The notes: generated from the sequence alone by a model not told the origin. DNA of 64,000 nucleotides from Pinus tabuliformis (GCA_031772625.1 CM062808.1:471135655-471199654); one strand, 5' to 3'; positions 1 through 11,438 are shown, numbered from the stretch's first letter. Numbers and translations: made by a program.

Positions 1-1974
1 ATATTGCCTGGGGGGCAACCTCAAGGTACCCAATTACCGCCTGGGGGCCAACCTCAAGGACAGTACATACCTACGGGACAGTACATACCTCAAGGCCAAC
101 CCCAGACTCAGTATGTACCTCAAGGTCAACCCCAGTACCAATATGTACCTCAAGGTCAACCTCAGTATCAGTACGTGCCTCAGGGTTATCAACCCCAAGG
201 TCAGTACCCAACCCAAGGTTTCCAACCACCTTCCGGTCAATGATTTGTTCAAGGAACTGGAAATGTACCTTTCAATTATCAATCCTACCCTCAACCTGGT
301 TATGGTCCTCAATATGCTCAACCTGCTATGGGTCCATACCCCGGAATGAACTTAGTGTGGGATCCATCACAATCCTAGCAGATATTGCAACTGAATGTGC
401 AGTTGTCATCTCAAACTGGACAACCTTTAGTTTCTGGTTCAACCCAGCAACCTATCCAGTCTACTATTCAAACTTCTGCATCTTTTGTAGTTTCTCAGCC
501 TGGGCCTAGTACGCCTCGTACTCCGCCTCAAACGACTGCTGCAACTGCTGCAACATCTGTTCCATCTACCCCACCTACGTCCGGAGTATCTACAGCCTCA
601 GTTTCTACTGTTCCTGTGTCAATTCCTCAAGTATCTTTACCTCAGTCTAGATCCACAATTCAGACTTCGATTCAAATGCTTGTAGGACAATCTGGTCCAA
701 GTACGGTTGTCAAAAGTCAACATCAATTTACTTATCAACCGTACCAGGGATAGTACCAATACGGTCCTGCTGTGCAACCGCCAGTCTATTAGTATCAACC
801 GTACCCTGGGTATACATATCAACAACCTCAACAACCCCAGTATGGTCCGGTTAATCCTGGTTTTCCGGGAGGATATAATATCCAAAACGCAATTCTCATT
901 CCTAGTTATCCTAGATATCCTCCTCCTGGGGCTGGTCTAATGACCCAGAGTTTCAGGGACCCCAACCGTCAGTTACCGTTTATCGCAACTTTGGACATGC
1001 CTGATTTGTCACGCCTTACGAACGATCCAATTAACTATCTTCCGTTTTGGCCACCAATGCCGAATAAGTTGCCTAGTGATATTCCCAAGTTTGAATGCAA
1101 GTCAGGAGAAGATCCGTCAAATCATGTGATGACCTATCACCTCCGGTGTACCTCTAATTCCATTTTAGATGATTCAATCTGCTTAAGGCTTTTTCAATGC
1201 ACTCTAATTGGTCTTGCGGCCAAGTGGTATATAGAGTTACCGTGAGCCACTTTTTATAATTTTAGTCAGTTAGCCACTTCGTTTTTAACTCATTTTCAGT
1301 TGCCAGTCAGGTATGACAATGGTACCGAGTTATTAACTTCATTAAAGTAGTCAACGTCCACTTACATTTCAGATCACATTCATGAATGGAGACGTCGACG
1401 ACGTTTAGTGAAAGTCTTTATCCCGGATCAAATCTTAGCTGAATGGTTTGTCAAATCATTATTACCAAAAATTACTGAGGATGTAGCTAAAGCTGGAGTA
1501 GTTACTGAAGAGCAAGTAATTTCTCAAGCACAGTACCTTGACCTAGTTTACACGCAGTCAGGTACGTTACACGAGAAAATCCCTAATCTCCCCAAACAAA
1601 ATCAAATAGTTGCTCCTCCGTCAGGGTCTCATGCTGTTGATGGCATGATTGGTACGGTTAATACTAAAAGTAAGAAGAAATCTTCCAAGAATTCTTCTCC
1701 TATCATAACCTTACTAGATTCCCCGACAGGAGATTCTTCCGCGGAGAGCCATCTTTGGCTAAATCAAAATCTGGCAGTAAGAAGAAAGGGAAGAAGAAAA
1801 ATAAAGCATATAAAAATTCAAAAGAGAAACCCGAAAAAATGGAATCTACTGATGAGAAACGCAAACCTCATTATCCTTGTCTCATTTGTGAAGAAGAGCA
1901 TTTTACAAGAGACTACCCTCATCGTGCAGAGGTTGCGAAAATTGTCAAAGGTTCCCAAACACCTGTTGTTTGAA
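1..1974 (+). pseudogene. Element A gag (5' partial, stops and frameshifts)
   Basis: Encodes the structural Gag protein that would form the particle and bind element RNA. The first 240 bases encode repeats of the type PQGQPQ, followed by a Q/P/T/S-rich linker in the same frame. The retrotransposon gag core lies at about 1060-1600, recognisable by AAKWYIELP and by HEWRRRRRL. A lysine-rich linker precedes one zinc knuckle at about 1880-1915 with the pattern CLICEEEHFTRDYP, whose last cysteine is replaced by tyrosine. Frame 1 is used to about 1745, then frame 3 to 1974. In-frame stops in frame 1 are at 241 (TGA), 376, 751, 790 (TAG), 1243 (TGA) and 1348 (TAG). The frame then changes again at about 1970 into pol. 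This copy is dead, but the decay is mostly point mutation. Confidence 0.82.
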
Positions 1975-4900
1975 GGATCCTTTTCCTAGTCAAGACAGTA
2001 AGATGATAGGTTCTTCCTCAAATGCCTCTGAAGAACCCATAATGATGATGTCCCATGTTAGTATTGCGACTCGATCGCAAGATTACAGAAGTAAAAGTCC
2101 TATTGGTGGTAAGGAGCCAGAATCTTCTAATTCAAACCCATCAACTCCCGGTTCTGATCCACTACAAATCGAGAAACCTAACCCAAACTTAGTAATCAAA
2201 CCACCCGCTAAGGGTATACTTCGAAAGTCTGCTTTCAATCCTCATGCGAGAGCAGCTCAGAACTATAACATTGTCGAAGATTTAGCTGTTTCACCTTCGG
2301 CAATGTCGGCTTTGGAAGTGTTGCAGTCATGTCCAGCATAGCGCAAATTACTATTGTCGGCTATAGGAGCTGTTGACGTTCAGGACTCGAACCTGATAAT
2401 TTTCGATCTAGAAAATAGTACACCTCGTTTGCCTCATCAAATGGCTTTCCAGATTCCAGTGTTAGTAAAAAACAGGCCCTGCTATAGGACTGTGCTTGAT
2501 GAGGGAGCCTCGACGTGTATTATGTCAATCCAGTGTTGGAGATCGCTTGGTTCTCCTACACTTAACCAATCCCCAACGATTCTGAAGGCCTTTGATGGCC
2601 GTGGGTTTCATCCTTTTGGCATTCTACAGGATTTGCCTATAGGGGTTGAAGGAAAAACTGTTAATCTAGATGTGGAAGTGGTCGATGCCCCTCTGGATTA
2701 CAACCTTCTCTTGGGTCATAGTTGGTCTTATGCTATGACAGTTGTCATTTCATCGGTCTTCCGGCTTGTGAAATTCCCTCATAACGGAAAGATCGTAACT
2801 ATAGATCAGCTGGCTTACTTTTCGTCCGACCCAGCCTCTTCTGAAAGTATTCAACATGTCGGTAAAACAACCATCCCTTATAAGGATGTTGGAGTAGGAC
2901 TCGTTAAAGATTCTGGTTTACTGGGAACATTTTCTTTTCCTCCTCTAAATGAAATGTCTTCTATAGCAACTATTCATATGATTTCATCAGATACTCTTAA
3001 TTATGATGATCCTTGGATCGTACCCTCTGAATCTGAGATAGATTCATTCGGTGATGCTATGCCTTTGAGTCCATATGAAATTGCGTATCAGGCTGTACAG
3101 TCATTTTCCGACCCGTCTTCGACCCAATTTGACTTAATGAACGTAGTCCATGACGAATCATTTTCAACTTCGAACTCAGATCTAATAACGTTTTCTGAAC
3201 CTGTTCACACTGATGAGCAAATTTGTGAAATCCTATGTGTGGATGACTTACCATGGGAAGATCTTCATCACAGATCTTCATTTTTACCTGAGATCGATCG
3301 ATTTGAAAATGATTTTTCATCTATTTTCTCAATCGACTATGTCAAGGAACCTCAGAGTCCAATAAAAAATCCTGATTCTGAGCTAAATTTGGGAAACATT
3401 TCCCGAACTAGTCCTATTGATATTTCGATTAAGCCCGGAATTGTTGAAAACGTTCATATAGGTGCCTCTTGTACGGAAAATGAAATTCAAACATACAAGG
3501 CCCTATTTCAAGAATTCTGCGACGTGTTTGCCTGGTCATATGAGGAAATGCCAGGAATCGACCCCGCCATTGTTGTTCATGAGATAAAGACTTACCCGGA
3601 TGCTAAACCCGTCCGGCAACGTTTGTGTCAAATTCACCCACGAAAAGCTGCTGCCATTAAAGCAGAAGTTGAAAAATTACTCAAAGCAGGGTTCATTTAT
3701 CCTATTCCGTTAACGGACTGGGTATCGAACATTGTTCCTGTTAATAAAAAACAAGGAACAATAAGAATATGTATCGATTATAGGGATATTAATCGAGCCT
3801 GTCCAAAAGACAATTACCCAACACCCTATATCGATCAAATCATTGACGATTGTGCCGGTAGTGAACTGTTTTCCTTTATGGATGGTTTCTCCAGTTACAA
3901 TCAAATAAATATTCTACCTGCTGATCAACCAAAAACGGCTTTCATCTGTCCATGGGGGACATTTGCTTATTGCAAATTACCTTTTGGGCTCAAGAATGTC
4001 GGGGCAACTTTTCAACGGGCCATGTCTTACGCGTTTCACGACATCAAGCACATTCTGCAACCTTATCTTGATGATTTACCTGCTCATTCATTACATCGAG
4101 TTGATCATCTCATCCATTTATGAGAAATCTTTATGAGATGTAGGAATTATCGGATTAGGTTGAATCTACATAAGTGTGTCTTCTATATAGAAACGGGTCG
4201 ATTACTTGGATTTGTTGTTTCGAAAGCCGGCATCCGCGTCGATCCCTCGAAAGTTGAGGCTATCAACAAATTGCCTCCTCCTTCGAGTCTTTGCCAACTC
4301 CAAAGTTTGCAAGGGAAAGCAAACTTTTTACGTCGATTCATTCCTAACTATGCCGAGATCACTAAGGGTTTTACCCAGTTGTTGAAACAGAATACACCAT
4401 TCTTTTGGGATGAGATAGATGACAAATCTTTTGATGCTTTAAAACATGCGTTAACCCATGCGCCGCTGTTGCATCCACCCAACTACAACCAGGACTACTT
4501 CTTATATCTCGCCGCTTCACATTCCACTATTGGGATGGTCTTAGTTCAGGAAGATGAATCTGCTAATGAGCATGTGATATATTACCTTAGTCGGACCTTA
4601 AATCCCACTGAGTTAAAATACTCACATGTGGAGAAATTGGCCCTCGCAGCTGTCCAAGCTGTCTAGCGATTTCGTCATTACATTTTACTATGCAAAACTA
4701 CAGTAATTTCTTATTGCAGCCCTATGATATACATTTTAACTAAACAATTGCTAGGGGGCAAGTACTCCAAATGGATTTTCATCTTGCAGGAGTTCGACCT
4801 AGAATTCGAAAAGTCTAAGTCGAAGAAATCTTTAGTTTTTGCGGAGTTAATGTGTGACTTCCCGCGTGCTGACACGAAAATAGTGGCAGAGGAACCCATT

Positions 4901-6184
4901 GTGGATGAATCTTTATTTCTAATCAGCACTTTAGATCCCTGGTATGGAGATATCATAGTCTATCTCCAAACCCAATCCTTTCGGCCTGAAATTTCAAAAT
5001 CAGAGCGTCGAAAAATAAGATTCCAATCCCAACAATTCAAAATTATTGGAGATACACTTTATCGTCGTGGGGCGGACTCCATTTTCCAGCACTGCTTAAC
5101 TCATGAGGAAGCTGAAAGGGTTCTTAATGACTGTCACTCTGGAGCATGTGGTGGTCATATGCCTGGGTTTGCCACGGCCCAAAAGATACTGCGCGCTGGC
5201 GATTTCTGGCCGTCTTTGTTTAAAGACTGTATTAACACGGTCCGAAAATGCCACAACTGCCAAATTTTTAATCGAACAATGCACGCTCCACCTACTCCTC
5301 TTCACCCTATAATTTCCGTTGGTCCTTTCGCGAAATGGGGAATCGATTTTATTACATGTAACCCTCACTCGGCCGGGGGGCATGCGTACATTATCCTTGT
5401 GGTAGATTATTTTACCAAGTGGGCCGAGGAGATGCCTACATTTGCGGAAGACAGCAAAACTGCTGCGATTTTCATGTTCAATCAGATAATTGCTAGGTTT
5501 GGTGTTCCACAAGCAATTATCACTGATCATGGGCATCATTTTCGAAATATTATGATGACAGAACTTATAGACCAGCTTGGCTTGCGTCACGATAGTTCAA
5601 CGCCTTATTATCCACAAGCTAACGGTTTGGTTGAAGCCATCAACAAAGTTCTAGTTATCATGATCCGACGAATCATTGGGATTCATCGGTCGAATTGGCA
5701 TAACATGCTATTCTCAGCGCTTTGGGCATATCGAACCACAGTAAAAACGTCAACTGGTTTCACTCCTTTCCAACTAGTTTATGGTTTGGAAGCTGTGCTA
5801 CCTATTGAATGCGAAATCCCGTCATTGCAAATGGCCATCGAATTACTTCCAGCCACCTCCGAAGAGGAGAGACATTTGTTATACTTAGCTCAGCTAGATG
5901 AGAGTCGACGAGATGCTGCACTAGCAATCGAAGCTCATGCCAAACGTATTAAAGCTCAGTATGATCGAAATGTCACCCCTCGAAATTTTTCGGAAGGAGA
6001 CCTAGTTTTATTATACGATCAAGCAAATGATAAATTAGGCGCTGGAAAATTCATGCCCATGTGGCATGGCCCTTATGTTGTCAAGCGAAAGTTGGCAAAA
6101 GGGGCCTATGAACTAGTAGACTTTGATGGGGTCTCTTTAGGTAAACCCAGAAATGGTCTTTACCTAAAGAGATATTATGCGTAA
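1970..6184 (+). pseudogene. Element A pol: protease, RT, degenerate RNase H, integrase
   Basis: One reading frame of about 1400 codons carries the whole polyprotein and is interrupted only by TAG 2339, TGA 4121 and TAG 4664. The retropepsin motif is DEGAS (2498-2512) rather than D-S/T-G. Reverse transcriptase spans about 3640-4110, with FMDGFSSYNQI and the catalytic YLDD at 4064-4075. The resident RNase H (about 4480-4660) reads LYLAAS where the first catalytic aspartate is expected, so it is probably a non-catalytic tether, as in other dual-RNase H elements. Integrase has an HHCC zinc domain (HSGACGGH, CHNC) and a D, D-35-E triad at codons 5345, 5525 and 5633. It ends with a GPY-type module and no chromodomain. 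Catalytic residues of RT and IN are intact; only the stops prevent expression. Confidence 0.9.
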
Positions 6185-6280
6185 ATTTAGGTGTGGAGAT
6201 CATAGTTAGGTTAATTTTCTTTATAGCTAGTGTGTTTTAGATTTAAAAGTGTGCTTAGTTTTAAAGAGTGTTTTATCATT

Positions 6281-6317
6281 ATTCCTGCTTATCTTGATTT
6301 TACTCTTGATACTGCAG
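6281..6317 (+). other. Putative 3' splice site directly before the second RNase H ORF
   Basis: A pyrimidine-rich stretch ends in CTGCAG, with the ORF's ATG as the very next base (6318). This is a good plant acceptor and suggests the ORF is reached by splicing from an upstream donor, as an env-like subgenomic message. The donor is not identified, so this remains inference. Confidence 0.45.
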
Positions 6318-6737
6318 ATGTCGACATCTCTCCAAACATATATTGGTTTCGCTGATGGTGCTTGTTGTAATACACGGAACATTTCTTCCGCAGCTTGGGT
6401 TATCTATTCGCCCTCTGATGAGTTGGTATCTATGCATGGGGTAAGCCTCGGTCAAACGATGAACAACATTGCAGAGTATAGTGCAGTGATTGAGTTATTA
6501 TTCGAATCCATCTCATTTGGGATTCGGAGTTTGATAGTGAGGTTAGATTCTGAACTCGTTGTGTTACAGCTTAATAGAGTATATGCCATTAGAAATCCAG
6601 TTTTATTGAGATTATTTTTGAGAGTTTGTCTTTTGGAACGTGAGTTTGATTATATTGAATATCAGCATATTCCAAGATATTTAAACACATTAGCAGACGC
6701 AATTTCTTCTCGAATGTTAAATAGACATTTGCAATAA
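6318..6737 (+). CDS. Second, archaeal-type RNase H of element A
   Basis: A 139-residue RNase H fold protein that would cut the RNA strand of RNA-DNA hybrids during reverse transcription. The catalytic acidic residues are visible: D13 in FADGA, E53 in NNIAEY, D77 in RLDSEL and D127 in LADA, preceded by H117 in QHIP. This matches the RVT_3 (archaeal-type) family seen as a second RNase H in Tat elements, and it complements the degenerate resident RNase H of pol. It is unusual in lying after the integrase, in its own ORF, 133 bases beyond the pol stop and in another frame. I chose the ATG at 6318 because it follows a splice acceptor; an upstream GTG at 6249 in the same frame is less likely. There are no internal stops. 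Confidence 0.78.
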   Translation: MSTSLQTYIGFADGACCNTRNISSAAWVIYSPSDELVSMHGVSLGQTMNNIAEYSAVIELLFESISFGIRSLIVRLDSELVVLQLNRVYAIRNPVLLRLFLRVCLLEREFDYIEYQHIPRYLNTLADAISSRMLNRHLQ

Positions 6738-6931
6738 ATCATACAAGTAAATTCAAAAACATTTCATAACATGTTTTGCAAGGTAAGCTGGTAATAATGT
6801 CATAGTATATCATAGTAGTGTGTCAAATATACATCGTCTTCGATCATAGGTTGAAAAACACCTTATGATCGGCAAAAATGATAGTACAAAAAGCAAAAAT
6901 GTCATATGTGTCTACATAAGCGACCATCCTA
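6738..6931. other. Convergent 3' ends of second RNase H and antisense gene
   Basis: Short non-coding gap between two tail-to-tail reading frames. It presumably holds the 3' untranslated end of the antisense message. No clear polyadenylation element was identified. Confidence 0.5.
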
Positions 6932-8575
6932 TCACTGGTGATGATCTCGGTATGAAACCACTGTACGGGCCACCCTACAAAGGAACCTCCTAAAAGGTCC
7001 TGGGACCCCAACCACATAGTGTTGTAGCCTAATAGGGATGTCATCTATAGTGGTCTTTGGAATGTCTGTTGTCAGTCGCTCTAGATGGCTCTCCAACTCG
7101 GCCAAAGTCTCTGTGGCTTCATCCTGTGGGGCCAGTGCCACTGCAACTGGTTGCTTTCTCTCGTAAGGCCGGAGATTGGCTGGTCGCCATGGACCTACAT
7201 CTGCATTTAAAATTTTTACTATCAATTTTGAGACGAAATAAAAACAAAAAAAAAATATTATTAAATTAGAAAATGTCAAAAATGATGTTACCTGAATCGT
7301 CCCATTTCTCTCCTGGTGGAAGAGCCATGTTCAGGTCACCACGGAAATCAACCCCAGCATAAGGAAAGTCCTGAATAGCAAATACTTGGTTCTCTAACCA
7401 ATGGAAGTACTCAGGAGTGAATCGAACAACTTCCGCCCCCTCCTCAGGATGACGGGCCATAACTGCGACCCATCGCATCAGTTTGGGCTCTCGAGGAAGC
7501 CCAACCTCCACGGTAAGATGCTGCGGGATCAACATCGAAACCCTCTCCAAGCCAAAACTCACAACTAAAGCACCATATCCAAAAGTCTTTAGTTGTCCGT
7601 TTTTGGCTCTAGTCAGTTGGCCTTTTATGTTAGCCAACACAGCCTCGCACCAGTTGAAGACGGTGCCTCGAAAGCAATCCACTGTCATCCGCATCTGGGA
7701 TCCAGTGGCCACATGTCATACGCTCCCACAGAGCCTGGTAACTGTAAAAGCAATAACCATGAGTTCAGGACGGGATATGGTCTTGATATCTATCCCTTTG
7801 TCTCTGGTCTGAACATTGCACCACTCTAGCCGGAGGCTATCGACAGACTGGCCACCTGGCCTAGTCCCGAATAGAGTCAAATGTTCACCTCTCTTAGGCA
7901 AACCAATCAGAAAATAAATGTCTGTCGGCTCCATTTCGAGCTGGTGACCACCTATGTAGAAACACTGATCCTGGACATTCCATCTATCTACCAACCACTG
8001 CAAGAAGTCCACCTGGGCCCTCATGCCAGGTATGGCCCAGAATTTATACAAGCTGCATGCCTTCAATGCATCGATCGAAGGTTGATGATTAATGGCGGCC
8101 AAATCCACATCTTCGTGCTCTCTTTCGTGCCAATCAAGCATGATGAGTAATCTACATGCAACAAAAAGGCAAATTAGAATTCATAAAATGAAAAATTTTG
8201 GTCCATTTTTGAGTTCTTTAGGTTTTCAAAACCATTGCGCAGGGTCCGCACCCTGCCTTTAGAGACAGTGCGTAGGTCCGCACTCTGTCTTAAGGGCAGG
8301 TGCGGACCCCCGACTTTTTTCTAACTATGAAAAAGTCGAGGTCCGCAGGTCCCCAGTGTTATACCCGCGGACCCCTGTGCGCGGATTTTCAAACCTAAAG
8401 ACCTCCTAAAAACAAATCTAAAGACCTAAAAATGAATTTTAATCGAATAGAAATGAAGAGAGGGATCTTGTGGATTACCTGGAGGAGACGGCGTTCGATT
8501 TTGACGGTCAGATTTTCCGCAATCTTCACAGGAAGTTTCTGACCAAAAGCCCTTTTTCTCACCTCAACAGTCAAA
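6932..8575 (-). pseudogene. Antisense three-exon gene of element A (plant-transposon accessory protein)
   Basis: Gene model on the minus strand: exon 1 about 8575-8479 (non-coding), intron 8478-8152, exon 2 8151-7292, intron 7291-7201, exon 3 7200-6932. Both introns are GT-AG: donors CTCCAG|GTAATC and TTCAG|GTAACA, acceptors GCATGTAG and AAATGCAG. Joining exons 2 and 3 keeps frame (S-D-V-G-P-W). The first ATG of the predicted message is at 8141. The product is about 372 residues with one TGA at 7716. Its N-terminal part reads DFLQWLVDRWN, then F-I-GGHQLEMEPTD and FLIGLPKRGE, which weakly resembles plant mobile domain or putative plant transposon protein domains. Antisense ORFs are known in Tat elements (for example Grande), but their role is unknown. 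It is a pseudogene here because of the single stop. Confidence 0.7.
8238..8395. repeat. GGTCCGC-rich block (within antisense intron 1)
   Basis: Repeated GGTCCGC and its complement GCGGACC occur in both orientations (for example 8243, 8272, 8302, 8340, 8370), so the block can fold on itself. The same words recur in the LTR at about 10570-10640. On the antisense strand it sits in intron 1 of the antisense gene. Confidence 0.6.
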
Positions 8576-8600
8576 CGGTAAAAATGAATTGGTAAAAGTC

Positions 8601-8609
8601 CTTTTTATA
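8601..8609 (-). promoter_or_regulatory. TATA box of the antisense gene
   Basis: The minus strand reads TATAAAAAG about 30 bases upstream of the expected start of the non-coding exon 1. It is positioned to drive the antisense gene independently of the LTR. Inferred from consensus and spacing only. Confidence 0.55.
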
Positions 8610-8744
8610 AGTTTTTTGGATAAATGAATTGTCAATTTGTTTATTTTTCACTATGGAAAGGTATTTTCGAAGCGTTTTTATCCATTTCAAACAGGTATGA
8701 GTAATAGTTTGGCTTTTGTACAGGATAACGGATTTTCAGGTAAA

Positions 8745-9350
8745 GTTGATCATTTTTTACGAAAACAACATCAGAGTCATCTTTAAGCTCTTTTCTGACT
8801 CCTAAAACATGAAAAGATCGCCGAGTTTTTCTTTTTAAACTCGTTAAAATGGAACTAAAAAGACGGTCCTCTTACAGCCCTTTTCTGACCATAAAAACAT
8901 GAAAAGATTGCCGGATTTTTGTCGTTTCAAATTCGATATTGGTAATAAAACGACGTGTCCTTGGTCACTTTTTTACTTTTTCAGATCAAAGGCACTAATT
9001 ATGAAAAGTACTCCTTGGTCATAATGATCAAGCGGTTCTCTCAAGTATTATTTTATACTTTTTCAGGCTTGAGAGAAACAAATTTACGAAAAAGGACAAC
9101 CATGGAGTTTTCTTAAGTTTTTTCAAACTCCCTAAAATTGAAAAACACCAAGTTTCTCCTATACTGGACTCGTTAAAATTTAACAGTAAAGGACATGTTC
9201 AATTACAAACAAGAACAGACCACTCCTTCTTAGGGTTCGAATTTAAACTAAGTTGGACTCATCCGAAGGATGAGCTTATAATCAAGCAAATGTTATCCTC
9301 CTCAAGCTTGTCAAAAATAAAGAGGTACTTTCCAAAAATGGTGGGGGAAA
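8745..9350 (+). other. Hairpin-rich 3' non-coding region of element A
   Basis: A series of short perfect or near-perfect inverted repeats: CTTTTC/GAAAAG (8790-8795 with 8811-8816), CGAGTTT/AAACTCG (8822-8828 with 8837-8843), CTTTTC/GAAAAG (8880-8885 with 8901-8906), GTTCTCTCAAG with CTTGAGAGAAAC (9035-9045 with 9068-9079), and GGAGTTT/AAACTCC (9104-9110 with 9125-9131). Several loops share a word like CTNNTAAAACATG. The order and stems recur in element C at 24400-24900. A structural RNA role such as dimerisation or packaging is possible. Confidence 0.6.
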
Positions 9351-10376
9351 AGAGAGAAAAGTAAGCCTGTTTGTCATACTTTGTCCCAGAAAAACCTTGT
9401 AACCACTCTTGAACACGACACTTTTTCATTCACCTGGGTTGGGAAATCCTTTGCCTAACAGTTGATCAAACCATTTGAAAGTCTTCAGCCGGTTTCTGGG
9501 TATTAACTTTGGGTCAATTGTCACCAAACCATCTGCTGTCTCGTTATGTGTTCAAGAGGTCTGTGCAAATAAGCCATTCATACGCAAAATATCTGTCATC
9601 CATCTTGACCATCCCTGAGTCGATCCTTGCAACTATATGTCTTCAACTTGATCTATGATTTCATGTTGCGGGATTACCTACGACGGATCGCTTTCTATCG
9701 ACTTCAGCTCATTATCTAGAAATATGATCTAGAAATCGTCAGTACCTTGGGATCTGCATGCCTCAATGGAAGGTTTCTCGCCTTCGATGACAGATTGCGT
9801 CATTGATCTTCGATCGAAGGACTCCATGACATGTTCGACATCAACACATCTATTCACATCTCATGGATTGTACTGAGTACTTTGAGAGCCATTGACATTA
9901 GTGGTGGTTTCTCTCACACTTGTTAACAGTTTACATCATTGACTGGTAATCAAGTGGTTTCTACCATGTTCGACTTCAACACATTCATTCACATGGATAG
10001 AATCGTACTGTTTTGGGAAATAGAAATCAAGACCCTGGATCTAGTTTTTGCCATCCAGGCCGCGACGAGTTTTGTATTCATTATACTGTAGACTATTCAT
10101 AAACAGATGGCTGCCCCCATACTGTGTCTACATGTGTCTATGATTATGATGTATTGCAAGATCGTTCCTGTATCAGAGCAGTAGTTAGTTTGCTAGTTAG
10201 TTTTGATCTGAGTATGGCAATGCCTACCTCAGCAATGATATGATCTCATATATATATTTTGTATTGAATGTTTACAGGTTCCAACCGAGCTCTCCACAAG
10301 ATAATCCTCGAAATGATAAAGTACTTCACTCTTCTTAGATGATACATGAAACCCTTATCTACTACAGACTTCGCAC
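9351..10376 (+). other. Non-coding 3' region of element A, conserved in element C
   Basis: No ORF of substance. By eye it aligns with 24930-25880 of element C in many blocks, for example CATGTTCGACTTCAA, CATTCACATGG and AGACCCTGGATC. Conservation of a long non-coding tail between an autonomous and a defective element suggests cis-acting function or recent common origin. Confidence 0.65.
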
Positions 10377-10390
10377 TTTAGGGGGCAATC
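10377..10390 (+). other. Polypurine tract of element A
   Basis: TTTAGGGGGC lies just upstream of the LTR start TGTTACA. Element C has the same tract before its third LTR (27061-27070). It would prime plus-strand DNA synthesis. Confidence 0.7.
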
Positions 10391-11438
10391 TGTTACACAA
10401 AAAATTTGTCACCATGACTATTTGCAGTCAGTATGGGTCCATCATCAACCATACTATCCTCCTTGGCAAGTCTCATACCTCAGCTCCTCATGTCAAGCTT
10501 TAAAAATGAGAGAAAGTCCTTTAAAAAGTATAAAACTCTGGTTCCGCACTTTCTCCTACTATTGCCTATGGTCCCGCACCCCATGTTCATGTTACCTACG
10601 GACCTGCCCACTCTGTATCTAAAGGGGTGGGTGCGGACCCCTGTAAAAGTCAAAAGGCGCAAGTTTAACTTCAAAAAACTTACTTGTGGTTGATTCTGGA
10701 TGATTCTAGAAGGATTCTTGACGTGGATGGTTTGCTCCTAGGTGGTTCATGCATCCCAATATTGGAGGAGCTAATCCCTTGATGAGAGGAGTTATCCCTT
10801 TGAAGAAGGAGCTTATCCCTTTGAAGGTGGACCTAGTAAGTTCCCTCCATTGCACTATAAATTAAGGCAGTGGGGTGGTTGCTAGGGAGGTTAGAAGCTG
10901 AACATTTCTAAGGGTAAATGCTGGTGAAATTGAGACTCCCTAGTTAAGCTTGAGAGGAGAGATTACATACCTTTTGGCTTCATTGGGAAGTGAGTGAACT
11001 TGTCAAAGTAGAGGAAACTTCTTGTTGGACCCTGGGAGGAACTTGTACAGCATCAAGGCACAGGTTGTAAAGTTCTTCTTGTTTTAAGTTAATAGAATCA
11101 AGCTCATTTTTCTCAACAAATTGTCTTATGTGATTTGTTTCATAAATTCCTTGATCATTATGATGGATAAGTTTTATTATATTGGCTTTTCAAGTGCTAT
11201 TTAATTTATGTGCTTGTTTGTGTATGCAGATTCTACATCAAGGAGCTCATTTGGATCAAAGGAGCTGGGCTTCTACAAACTCGCACTGGACCCAAGGTAG
11301 GCCTAAACACGTGTTTGCCTCTATTTTAAATTGCATATTTAGTGAAAGATAGGGTTTGGTTGGTGTGTTTTTCGCTAGATATCTTTAGATACTAGGGAGG
11401 TCGATCTTGTAGGCAAGAACGACTCGTTCCGCGTGACA
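10391..11438 (+). repeat. 3' LTR of element A
   Basis: Starts TGTTACA right after the polypurine tract. The end is placed at GTGACA (11438) because this gives an LTR of 1048 bases, close to the 1036 bases of C's LTR, and because C's LTR ends CATAACA. The other LTR is outside the window, so the end is an estimate. A TATA box lies at 10856-10864. Confidence 0.6.
10856..10864 (+). promoter_or_regulatory. TATA box in LTR of element A
   Basis: TATAAATTA about 465 bases into the LTR, at a relative position similar to the TATA boxes of both long LTRs of element C. Likely the start region of the element's genomic RNA. Confidence 0.5.

Larger units (their letters stand above)
1..11438 (+). mobile_element. 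Element A: Tat-like Ty3/gypsy LTR retrotransposon, 5' end outside window
   Basis: An autonomous LTR retrotransposon entering the window inside gag. Seen in order: Q/P-rich gag with gag core, zinc knuckle, retropepsin, reverse transcriptase, degenerate RNase H, integrase without chromodomain, a second RNase H ORF, an antisense gene, a 1.7 kb non-coding tail, a polypurine tract and a 3' LTR. The order RT-RNH-IN is that of Ty3/gypsy. An additional archaeal-type RNase H and an antisense ORF are known from the Tat lineage (Ogre, Retand, Grande), which is why I assign it there. The 5' LTR and primer site are not visible. The LTR end at 11438 is inferred from analogy with element C and could be off by tens of bases or more. 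Confidence 0.85.
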
